Positions 17,316-25,014 of a stretch of 64,000 nucleotides of DNA are shown one piece after another (positions within the stretch are counted from its first letter, which is position 1; each line of letters opens with the position of its first letter). The notes beneath the pieces were generated by a model, which worked only from the letters and a program-made list of their open reading frames with translations, was not told the origin of the DNA and made no database searches. The translations under genes and the position numbers were made by a program. Source of the stretch: Natrinema amylolyticum (GTDB lineage: Archaea; Halobacteriota; Halobacteria; Halobacteriales; Natrialbaceae); contig NZ_JAIWPJ010000004.1 of the NCBI RefSeq assembly GCF_020515625.1, positions 1 to 64,000 on the forward strand, written 5' to 3'.

Positions 17316-19277
17316 ATGGTACGGCAGCAAACGTCACACGCGGAACCGTTGGATCTCAGCGACGTGGCCGTCGATGACGAGTTCTGGAACCACTACGTCG
17401 AGCGGGTCCGTGAACGGATGTTGGAGTACCAGTACGAGCAACTCGAGGACAGCGGGTGTCTCGACAACTTCCGGATCGCCGCCGGCGATGCCGACGGCGA
17501 GTTCGAGGGGTTCTGGTTCGCTGATACCGACGCCTACAAATGGATCGAGGCGGCCAGCTACGTGCTCACGACCGCTGACGAGCCAGATCTCGAGGATCGC
17601 GTCGATGAGGTGATCTCGCTGATCGAGGCCGCCCAGGCCGAGGACGGCTACCTCAATACGTGGATCGCGATCGAGTTCCCGGGAAAGCGGTGGACGAACC
17701 TCTCGATCGGTCACGAACTCTACTGCGCCGGCCACCTCATTGAGGCCGCAGTCGCCCACCACCGCGCGACGGGCGAGGACTCGCTTCTCGACGTCGCTCG
17801 GGCGTTTGCCGACCTGATCGACGAGGTGTTCGGCCCCGATGGGCGTCAGGGCGTCCCCGGCCACGAGGAGATCGAGCTCGCACTCGTGAAACTCTACCGG
17901 GTCACTGACGAGGATCGGTACCTCGATCTCGCGTCGTTCTTCGTGGAGGGACGCGGCGAGGCGCTCGAATACGAATTCGAGGACACCGAGGACCGTGCAG
18001 GGAGCGAGGAGATGTGGAGCGCCATAGAGAGCGCTCTCTTCGACGATGAAGCGTACGACGGGACGTACGCTCAGGACCACGCGCCGATCCGAGAGCAGGA
18101 GACCGTCGAGGGACATTCGGTCCGCGCGATGTATTACTTCGCCGCTGCTGCCGATCTCGTCCTCGAAACCGGAGACGCCGAACTGTACGAAACGCTGACG
18201 GAACTGTGGCGGAACATGACCCAGCGCCGGATGTACGTCACGGGCGGGATCGGGTCTACCCACCACGGCGAGCGATTCACCGAGGACTACGACCTCCCGA
18301 ACAGGACTTCGTACGCCGAGACATGCGCCGCAGTCGGGAGCGTCTTCTGGAATCACCGGATGTTCCAGCTTTCCGGCGATGTGCAGTATCCCGAGCTCGT
18401 GGAGCGCACGCTCTACAACGGATTCCTCGCCGGGCTTTCCCGAGACGCGACCGAGTTCTTCTACGCCAACCCGCTCGAAGTCGGTCCGGACGGTCACGCC
18501 CTCGCGGACGAAAACCCCGACCGGTTCTCGAACCAGCGACAAGGGTGGTTCGACTGCGCGTGTTGTCCGCCGAACGCCGCCCGTCTGATCGCCTCGCTCG
18601 GGCGCTACATCTACGCTCGCGCGACCGATGAACCCGCCGTCTACGTCAATCAGTTCGTCGGGAGTGAGGCCGCTCTCACCGTCGACGACGCGGACGTCCG
18701 GCTGCGACAGGAGTCCGCCCTCCCGTGGTCCGGCGACGTGACGCTGACCGTCGACGCGGCCAAACCGACTGATTTCGCGCTCCGTGTCCGCGTCCCCGAG
18801 TGGTGTACCGACGTGACGGCGACAGTGGCGGGCGAGTCGCGCGCTGTTGATCCCGAGGATGGCTATATCGAGGTCGACCGGGAATGGGACGAGGCGGTGG
18901 AACTCACGGTCACCTTCGGAATGGCCCCTGAACAGCTAGTGGCCCACCCGGCGGTCGACGCTGCCAGCGGGAACGTCGCGCTACGGCGTGGCCCGGTCGT
19001 GTACTGTCTCGAAGGCGTCGACCACGACCGGCCGCTCGCTCAGTACACGGTGCCCGAGGACGCGGCGATCGAGGCCTCGCATCGATCCGACCTCTTGGGC
19101 GGGGTTACGGTCCTAGAGGGCGAGGCTCGAGTGCCCGACCGAGGTGAGTGGTCTGACGTGCTCTACCGTCGGGCAGCGGAGACTGAACGCCTCGATACGT
19201 CGTTCACCGCGGTTCCGTACTACGCGTGGGCGAACCGCGACCCGGGCGAGATGCGGGTCTGGCTCGAAACCGAGTGA
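17316..19277 (+). CDS. GH127 beta-L-arabinofuranosidase-like enzyme (first copy)
   Basis: A 653-residue GH127 (former DUF1680) protein. The (alpha/alpha)6 barrel carries the zinc-thiolate active site known from Bifidobacterium HypBA1: E335 and C337 in SYAETCAA, and C416-C417 in CACCPPNAAR; C416 aligns with the nucleophilic cysteine. The family removes beta-L-arabinofuranose from hydroxyproline-linked or other beta-linked arabinosides. No signal peptide. The frame opens at 17289, but the TATA-like AGCTTATGAG (about 17284-17293) fits ATG 17316, where the second copy's homologous start also falls. Downstream are the GH4 and sugar-acid genes on the opposite strand. Closely similar in organisation to the copy at 25015. 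Confidence 0.88.
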   Translation: MVRQQTSHAEPLDLSDVAVDDEFWNHYVERVRERMLEYQYEQLEDSGCLDNFRIAAGDADGEFEGFWFADTDAYKWIEAASYVLTTADEPDLEDRVDEVISLIEAAQAEDGYLNTWIAIEFPGKRWTNLSIGHELYCAGHLIEAAVAHHRATGEDSLLDVARAFADLIDEVFGPDGRQGVPGHEEIELALVKLYRVTDEDRYLDLASFFVEGRGEALEYEFEDTEDRAGSEEMWSAIESALFDDEAYDGTYAQDHAPIREQETVEGHSVRAMYYFAAAADLVLETGDAELYETLTELWRNMTQRRMYVTGGIGSTHHGERFTEDYDLPNRTSYAETCAAVGSVFWNHRMFQLSGDVQYPELVERTLYNGFLAGLSRDATEFFYANPLEVGPDGHALADENPDRFSNQRQGWFDCACCPPNAARLIASLGRYIYARATDEPAVYVNQFVGSEAALTVDDADVRLRQESALPWSGDVTLTVDAAKPTDFALRVRVPEWCTDVTATVAGESRAVDPEDGYIEVDREWDEAVELTVTFGMAPEQLVAHPAVDAASGNVALRRGPVVYCLEGVDHDRPLAQYTVPEDAAIEASHRSDLLGGVTVLEGEARVPDRGEWSDVLYRRAAETERLDTSFTAVPYYAWANRDPGEMRVWLETE

Positions 19278-19581
19278 GTATCGGTCCTCGATCGCTTCGG
19301 TAGAAGCGGAGGCGGTACCGCTAGTAACCGTGAGCGAACGCAGTGAGCGAGCGGGCCACGGAACCCTCGAGGCCGCGCCAACGGCGCGGCTGAGGTGGTG
19401 ACACGGTTCGAAAGAAGCGAAGCGTCGTCCGAACGACAGCACAAAAGTTCGGTCTACAGGTGTCCCGTCCAGTAGCGTCGCGAGGGAACGTATCTAAAGA
19501 AGACGGTTTCAACAGAGCCCGGTGCTCGCAAAGTGGAGCAGCGACGTTCGTCGTGAAAAGAGCGGGCGACGTTCGAGCGCG
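19278..19581. other. Convergent intergenic region with GC hairpin
   Basis: Lies between convergent GH127 and GH4 genes. It includes a stretch of repeated GAGCGA-type words (19331-19352, GTGAGCGAACGCAGTGAGCG) frequent in haloarchaeal intergenic DNA, then the hairpin at 19372-19390. No gene seen. Confidence 0.5.
19372..19390. terminator. GC-rich hairpin between convergent genes
   Basis: GCCGCGCC-AAC-GGCGCGGC is a perfect 8-base-pair stem with a three-base loop, about 95 bases after the GH127 stop. It has no T-run directly after it, so a bidirectional transcription stop is only a possibility; it may instead be part of a dispersed repeat. Confidence 0.35.
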
Positions 19582-20901
19582 TCAATCTAGATCGGGGAGA
19601 TACTCGGCGTTCGCGGCCAGCAGATCGTCGACCAGCTCGTCGATGGTCTCGAGATCGAGTTCGGCCGCCGTGAGCGGATCGAGTTTCACGGCCTGGCGCA
19701 GCGCGGTCTCGTCTCGCTCGAGTATCGCGGTCACCGCGCGTTCCTGGACGGCGACGTTCGACCGGTTCAACGCCGCGAGCTGCGGCGGTAGCTCGCCGAC
19801 GGAACAGGGGTGAATCCCCCGGCCGTCGACCAGACACGGCACCTCCACGCACGAATCGTCGGGGAGGTTCTCGATCGCATCGGTGTCGTTCCGGAGGTTG
19901 ATGTTCATGCGCCGCTCCTCGTCTGTCTCGATCGAGTGGACGATCCGCGAGCCGTACTCGGGGGAGCGCTCGAGCGCGACGTCGTCCTCGGTGACCTCGA
20001 ACTCGCCCTCGAGATCCGGCTGGTAGGAGCGCCAGTGGTCCAGGTACCGTCCCGTCGGCATCCACTCGATCGTGTAGTGGCCGAACTCCTCCTCGGGGGT
20101 CAGTTCGTCGATGACGTCCTGGTCCGTCCGGAAGTACGGGAGGTACTCGCTCAGGTGGTGACTCGATTCCGTGATGAACGCCCCGAAGTGGTCCATCACG
20201 TCGAACCGGACCGGATCCTGCGCGTAGACGTCGGGATCGTCCGCGGCCTCGCGGAGCGCCGGGTAACAGTCCTCGCCGTCGTGTTCCAGTTCGAGGTACC
20301 ACGCCATGTGGTTGATACCGGCCACCCAGTGCTGGAGTTCCTCGCTCGGGACGTCGAGATACCGACCGATGGCCGCGGTGGTGTGCTGGACGCTGTGACA
20401 GAGGCCTACCACGTCGACGTCGGTCGCTTCGTCGACCGCCCAGCAGAGGATCGCCATCGGGTTCGTGTAGTTCAGCAGGAGCGCGTCGGGGCACAGCTCC
20501 TCCATGTCGCGGGCGATATCGATCACCGTCGGGGCGGTTCGCAGCGCGCGGAAGACGCCCCCGGGACCGAGCGTGTCGCCGACAGCCTGTTTCACGCCGT
20601 ACTCCTCGGGGATCCGGATCTCGTTCTCGAACGGTTCCGCGCCGCCGACGTTGATCATGTTGAAGACGTAGTCGGCGCCCTCGAGGGCCTCGCGCCGATC
20701 GGTCGTGGCGCGGATCTCTCCGGGAAGGTCGTGATAGTCGACGATTGTTTCGCCCACCTCAGCGGCCCGATCCAACCGTTGCGGATCGATATCCATCAAC
20801 GTGATCGTGCTGTCTCGCAGATGCTCGAACGAGAAGAGATCCGTCATCAGGTTCTTCGCGAATACGACACTCCCGGCGCCGACGAATGTTATGTTTGGCA
20901 T
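19582..20901 (-). CDS. GH4 glycosidase, alpha-galactosidase-like (CHS type), first copy
   Basis: A 439-residue NAD- and Mn-dependent family-4 glycosidase. The Rossmann start is ITFVGAGSVVFAKNL (dinucleotide loop GAGS at 8-11), with MDIDPQR after the second strand. Metal and substrate residues include N147-P148 in NYTNPMAI, the diagnostic C168-H169-S170 (GLCHSVQ) and H198 in GINHMAW. Within GH4 the CHS signature is associated with alpha-galactosidases such as MelA, while CHE, CHG and CDMP mark other specificities. No signal peptide, so cytosolic. It would release a hexose or arabinose unit from imported oligosaccharides; specificity within this arabinan locus is uncertain. Closely related to the copy at 31603. 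Confidence 0.83.
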   Translation of the reverse strand: MPNITFVGAGSVVFAKNLMTDLFSFEHLRDSTITLMDIDPQRLDRAAEVGETIVDYHDLPGEIRATTDRREALEGADYVFNMINVGGAEPFENEIRIPEEYGVKQAVGDTLGPGGVFRALRTAPTVIDIARDMEELCPDALLLNYTNPMAILCWAVDEATDVDVVGLCHSVQHTTAAIGRYLDVPSEELQHWVAGINHMAWYLELEHDGEDCYPALREAADDPDVYAQDPVRFDVMDHFGAFITESSHHLSEYLPYFRTDQDVIDELTPEEEFGHYTIEWMPTGRYLDHWRSYQPDLEGEFEVTEDDVALERSPEYGSRIVHSIETDEERRMNINLRNDTDAIENLPDDSCVEVPCLVDGRGIHPCSVGELPPQLAALNRSNVAVQERAVTAILERDETALRQAVKLDPLTAAELDLETIDELVDDLLAANAEYLPDLD

Positions 20902-21006
20902 TATTCGAAATAGCGTTCAATATGTTCGATATCGGCTATACGCGGTGTCCCTCCGGCTTCGTTCGAATTTCGTCGAAGGGTTTTGCGAGCGTCCTCTCGT
21001 CGCGAC

Positions 21007-21873
21007 TCACACTTCGACGACCGTGTTCACGAGTTCGCCGATCTGGTCGATGGCGATACGCACCTCGTCATCCGGGCGGAGCGTGAACCCTTCGTCCGGA
21101 ACGAGCGATGTTCCAGTGAGAAGAACGCCGTTCCCCGGGACTGCATTGTGATCGCGCCAGTACTCGACCAGTTCCTCACATGAGCGGTCCATCTCGCCGG
21201 TCGAGGTTTCGCCCTCGTAGAGTGTCTCCCCATCGCGGCTGATCTCCATCGTCATCGTCAGTTCGTGGGGGTTGCCGACGCTTTCGGCCGACGCGACACA
21301 GGGGCCGATCGAACAACACTTGTCGTATACCTTCGCCTGCGGAAGATAGAGCGGATTCTCGCCCTCAATCGAGCGGCTGCTCATGTCGTTACCGATCGTG
21401 TAGCCGACGATCTCGCCATCGTAGAGGACGATCCCGAGTTCCGGCTCCGGGACGTCCCACGCCGAGTCCGCACGGATCCCGACCGAGTCGTCGGGGCCGA
21501 CGGTCCGATTCGGCGTCGCTTTGAAGAAAATCTCGGGCCGTTCGGCCTCGTAGACGTCCAGATACATTTCCGGCATGCCGCTTTCGGCCTCGCGGGCTTC
21601 CTCACTGATCTCGTAGGTAACGCCGGCCGCCCAGACCTCGTCGGGGATCAGCGGCAGCGCGCTGTCGTCCAGCGCTCCGCGCTCGATGGTCGGCGCGTCG
21701 TCCGCGAGCGACTCGGCTAACTCGTCGACGGTCGCGTCTGCGATGTCCGCCGCCGCGGCGAGATCCGCAAAGGTATCGAGTCGTGGTTTGACTGCCGTGA
21801 GATCGTAGATAGCGTCACCGTCATCGGCGACCAATCTATACCCGTCTCCGCTGTGTAGTCGGTGATACCGCAT
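21007..21873 (-). CDS. FAH-fold 2-keto-3-deoxy-pentonate dehydratase-like enzyme
   Basis: A 288-residue fumarylacetoacetate-hydrolase-fold protein, taken as the second dehydratase of the non-phosphorylative pentose route (2-keto-3-deoxy-L-arabinonate/xylonate to alpha-ketoglutarate semialdehyde; KdxD/XacE-type in Haloferax). Metal ligands are visible as E143 and E145 in VPEPELGIVLYDGE and an Asp near 163 in TIGNDMSSR; FFKATPNRTVGP matches the substrate loop region. The start is ATG 21873, since the frame upstream runs through the promoter. It lies directly between the GH4 gene and the enolase-superfamily dehydratase, which supports the pathway assignment. Related 2-hydroxyhepta-diene hydratases are the alternative. 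Confidence 0.8.
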   Translation of the reverse strand: MRYHRLHSGDGYRLVADDGDAIYDLTAVKPRLDTFADLAAAADIADATVDELAESLADDAPTIERGALDDSALPLIPDEVWAAGVTYEISEEAREAESGMPEMYLDVYEAERPEIFFKATPNRTVGPDDSVGIRADSAWDVPEPELGIVLYDGEIVGYTIGNDMSSRSIEGENPLYLPQAKVYDKCCSIGPCVASAESVGNPHELTMTMEISRDGETLYEGETSTGEMDRSCEELVEYWRDHNAVPGNGVLLTGTSLVPDEGFTLRPDDEVRIAIDQIGELVNTVVEV

Positions 21874-21876
21874 GAC

Positions 21877-21909
21877 GGGACAAAGTAACTTATTGATAAT
21901 AAATGTCCC
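21877..21909 (-). promoter_or_regulatory. TATA box bracketed by inverted repeat, upstream of the FAH-fold gene
   Basis: The inverted arms GGGACA (21877-21882) and TGTCCC (21904-21909) enclose an AT-rich core that contains the minus-strand TATA-like TTATTATC. The inner arm ends three bases before the ATG at 21873, so transcription would start inside or at the edge of the repeat. A bound regulator, plausibly the IclR protein encoded nearby, could cover promoter and start site. Confidence 0.45.
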
Positions 21910-22127
21910 GTCCGCGGCGAACATCAGTTGACCCCCGTGTGGCTTCCCGATTGACTCGAACCTGACGACGGTACGGTCGCTCTCACGTCCGAATTGGCGG
22001 CTCCGAGGGTCGATCAGATGGTGACGAATCGTCCCGCGCTATACAGCGACCCGCGAACGTTCGTGAGCGTGACGTCGGCTCACACCTCGTCGACCAATCC
22101 GACGCTCTGCTCCTGAGTTCGATGACG

Positions 22128-23357
22128 TTACGCTTCGTCGAACATCTCGGCACCGTCGGCCAGGTGCTCCTCGACGGCGTCGAAGTCGAGCGTGAGGCCC
22201 AGCCCCGGTTTTTCCGGCACTTCCGCGTAGCCTTCGTGGATGATGTCCTCTTCGACGAGGTCCGACCACCAGCCCAGTTCGTAGGAGTGGTACTCCACCG
22301 CCAGCGAGTTCGGAATCGCCGCGCCGACGTGGATGCTGGCCATCGTGCCGATCGGCGAGGAGACGTTGTGCATCGCGACCGGCACGTAGTACATGTCCGC
22401 CAGATCCGCGATCTTCCGGGTCTGGCGCATCCCGCCGACGCGGGGGACGTCCGGCGCGACGATGTCGGCGGCCTGGTTCTCGAGGAGGCGACGGTTGCCG
22501 TGGTTGCGGTAGACGTTCTCGCCGACGGTGATCGGCGTCGAGGTCCGCTTGGTGACCTCCTCTTGGACGTCGTGGTTCTCCGGCGGGATCGGGTCCTCGA
22601 GCCACCAGACGTCGTAGTCCTCTAAGCGCTCGGCGAGGCGGTGTGCGCTGCCGGAGCTGAACGACCAGTGGCAGTCGAAGGCGACGTCGGCGCGGTCGCC
22701 GATGCGCTCGGTGACTTTCTCGACGATTTCGGCCTTGTGTTCGATCTCGGGGCCCCGGAGGTGACGGTTCGCGCGGTCTTTCTCGTGTCCCGAGGGGACG
22801 TCGAGGTCGAACTTCAGCGCGTCGTAGCCCAGATCCTCGACGACGCGCTCGGCCTCGTCGGCGCAGGCGTCGGGGTCGGCCTCGTCCTCGGTGTGGCAGT
22901 CGCAGTACATCCGCATCTCGTCGCGGTACTTGCCACCGATGAGCTGGTAGGCCGGCACGTCCAGAATCTTCCCGGCGACGTCGTGAAGCGCGAGTTCGAT
23001 CCCGGAAATCGCCGAAATCGCTTTCCCGGCGATCGACCCCTCGCCGGAGAGCTTCTGGACGAGGTGCTCGTAGAGCCGGTCGATATCGAGCGGGTTCTCT
23101 CCCTCGAGGAAGGGTGCCATGCGCTCGATGATCTCGCGGTCGCCGGCGCCCCAGTAGGACTCACCGTTACCGACGAGACCGGCGTCGGTGTAGACGCGAA
23201 CCAGCGTCCAGGGGTAGTTGCCGTCGACGATCGTGGTCTGAACGTCCGTGATCTCGACGTCGCGCGGTCCTCGGTCGGCAGAAACGCCCATCGTCTCCGC
23301 GGAGAGGTCGCGCATCGTATACTCTGCGTTCGGGTCAGATAACTGTCTGTAATCCAT
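22128..23357 (-). CDS. Enolase-superfamily sugar-acid dehydratase (arabinonate/xylonate type)
   Basis: A 409-residue mandelate-racemase-subgroup protein that should dehydrate L-arabinonate or D-xylonate to the 2-keto-3-deoxy acid, the role of xylonate dehydratase in Haloferax. The N-terminal capping domain (about 32-160) includes the YWGAGDREIIERM segment. The barrel has K182 (LKFDLD), metal ligands D228 (VAFDCHW), E254 (WWLEDPIPPENH) and E280 (TVGENVY), and the catalytic H330 (VAMHNVSSP). The start is ATG 23357, because a TATA-like TTTTAGTAG lies about 30 bases upstream; the frame upstream to 23462 has no coding character. Neighbours are the FAH-fold dehydratase downstream and the IclR regulator upstream, all on the minus strand. 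Confidence 0.87.
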   Translation of the reverse strand: MDYRQLSDPNAEYTMRDLSAETMGVSADRGPRDVEITDVQTTIVDGNYPWTLVRVYTDAGLVGNGESYWGAGDREIIERMAPFLEGENPLDIDRLYEHLVQKLSGEGSIAGKAISAISGIELALHDVAGKILDVPAYQLIGGKYRDEMRMYCDCHTEDEADPDACADEAERVVEDLGYDALKFDLDVPSGHEKDRANRHLRGPEIEHKAEIVEKVTERIGDRADVAFDCHWSFSSGSAHRLAERLEDYDVWWLEDPIPPENHDVQEEVTKRTSTPITVGENVYRNHGNRRLLENQAADIVAPDVPRVGGMRQTRKIADLADMYYVPVAMHNVSSPIGTMASIHVGAAIPNSLAVEYHSYELGWWSDLVEEDIIHEGYAEVPEKPGLGLTLDFDAVEEHLADGAEMFDEA

Positions 23358-23606
23358 CGACAGGTCGTGAATTACGGCAGGTGCTACTAAAACTTCCGTC
23401 TGCGATGGGATCGGCGTTCGACGATAGTCCTCGGAGACGGCGTCGCTCCCGCGGGCCGACACGTCGAGACGGGGTTCAGGGTCGTCCTCGAGAGCGGTGA
23501 CGCGGTCGACACAGTGGAAGCGAACGATCGAGCGACCGTTCGGGACTCGTACGGCGAGGCGTCGGAACGCCGGCTCTCGGTGGTCGAGCGGCCGTTCGGG
23601 AGCCGA

Positions 23607-24368
23607 CTACGAGTAGTTGTGCTCGAGTTCGATGACGTTTGCAGTCCCGAGCACGGCGTCGGGCAGTTCCTCGTAGAACCGCTCCTCGCTGATACGATGG
23701 ACCGGGCAGGCGACGCTGATGGCACCGATACTCCGCTCCTGTCCGTCCGTAATCGGGGCGGCGACACAACACAGGCCGGCGAGGCGCTCCTCGCGGTCGA
23801 TCGAGTACTTTCGCTCCCGAATCTGCTCGAGTTCGTCGAACAGTTGTTCGCGGTCCGTAATCGTCTTGTCCGTCATCTCGGGCATGCCGTGCTTGTCGAG
23901 CATTTCGGAGACCTCCTCTTCGGGGCGAAACGCGAGGATGGATTTGCCGAGCCCCGTACAGTGAAGCCTGACCTGCTTGCCCTCGTGGGTGTCCAACTCG
24001 ACGGCGTTCTGGCCTTGCGCCTGATAGAGGTAGATCCCCATCCCGTTTTTCTCGACGAGGAGGTTCGCCAACTCGCCGGTTTCGGTGGCGAGTTTGTCGA
24101 TTTCGGATCGAGCCGTCTCGTAAATCTCGGTCCGGTCTCGAGCGTACGCGCCGAGTCCGAGGAAGGAGAGGCCGATGTGGTACTCGTCGCCTTCCTTGAC
24201 GAGGTACTCCCTGTTGACGAGCGTGTTCAGATGGTTGTGGACCGCGCTCTTGCCGATATCGACCTGTTCGGCGATCTCGGAGACGCCCGCACCGTCGAGT
24301 TCCTGGATGATCTCGACGATCTCCATCGCTCTGTCGACCGTCCGGACCGGGTGTTTCGGTTCTGCCAT
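23607..24368 (-). CDS. IclR-family transcriptional regulator (XacR-like)
   Basis: A 253-residue regulator. Winged helix-turn-helix at about 8-70 (TVDRAMEIVEIIQ, then VSEIAEQVDIGKSAVHNHLN as the recognition region) and an IclR effector domain at about 80-250 with the family elements GKSILAF and GLCCVAAPI. The start is ATG 24368 (MAEPKHPVRTVDRAM), as in other haloarchaeal IclR proteins; the frame upstream lies in the promoter. In Haloferax volcanii an IclR protein, XacR, controls xylose and arabinose catabolic genes, and this gene adjoins the same two dehydratase types. It is the only evident sugar-pathway regulator in the window, so it likely governs the surrounding arabinan genes; this is inference. 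Confidence 0.85.
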   Translation of the reverse strand: MAEPKHPVRTVDRAMEIVEIIQELDGAGVSEIAEQVDIGKSAVHNHLNTLVNREYLVKEGDEYHIGLSFLGLGAYARDRTEIYETARSEIDKLATETGELANLLVEKNGMGIYLYQAQGQNAVELDTHEGKQVRLHCTGLGKSILAFRPEEEVSEMLDKHGMPEMTDKTITDREQLFDELEQIRERKYSIDREERLAGLCCVAAPITDGQERSIGAISVACPVHRISEERFYEELPDAVLGTANVIELEHNYS

Positions 24369-25014
24369 ACCACTCCTCTCATTCGAGATCATATAATGTT
24401 TGTTCTGTTTGAGTCCCCTCGCGTTCTCTAAGACGTCTCCGCTCTCCCCTATCATTGAACAGTACCGGAGGCGTCGGCCGCGTTGAGAGAGACAACACAT
24501 CGTTCTATAGAAGTGGGACATAGTCCATCTATACTACACCCGATTTTGTCGAAGAGAACGGGAGGGATGGCACATGAATTACTACCATATGCTTGTAAAT
24601 CAATTCGCGGTATTCCGTTCGAATCCGCCCTCGAATCCCATCTGAGAGGATATACGGCGATAGCAGCGGACGGTCGTGAAGCGAGTTCTCGGTACCGAGC
24701 GGTCCTCGTTCTGGAGATGGGCTGTTATAACAAGAATGCTATTCTCTATAATAGAATATTATCGGCACGGGACGAGCGGTGTGGCACCTCGACGTCGGAT
24801 GGAACGATATCGCGCTAGGTCACTGGAGCCGTCGGTTCGGGGACTCCCCCGGTCGATCACGGGACGTGAGGGACCTCTCTACGGGCCGCTCGGCGGCTAA
24901 CGGATACGATTGAGACTCACGACCGCGCCGGTGAGACGCTCCACGACCCCCTGTGACGGGCTTCTCGGTAACCCTTATTACTCGATAGCCGAGATGAGCG
25001 ATCGGAACACACTC
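24369..25014. other. Intergenic regulatory region between iclR-type gene and second GH127
   Basis: Holds divergent promoters of the IclR gene (minus) and the GH127 gene (plus; TATA-like CCTTATTACT at about 24972-24981). No gene is supported. Two adjacent palindromes at 24723-24758 are annotated separately. The AT content around 24720-24765 is much higher than in the flanks. Confidence 0.5.
24723..24758. promoter_or_regulatory. Paired AT-rich palindromes, possible regulator site
   Basis: TGTTATAACA (24723-24732) is a perfect 10-base palindrome. Eight bases later TATTCT-CTATAAT-AGAATA (24740-24758) has 6-base arms around a TATA-like core. Both lie about 260 bases before the GH127 start and 355 before the IclR start. 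They could be an operator array or an unassigned promoter. Confidence 0.35.

Noticed and set aside
23358-23462. Longer N-terminus of the enolase-superfamily dehydratase
   Set aside because: These 35 codons contain the TATA box of the gene and lack similarity to the family, whose proteins start near MDYRQL.
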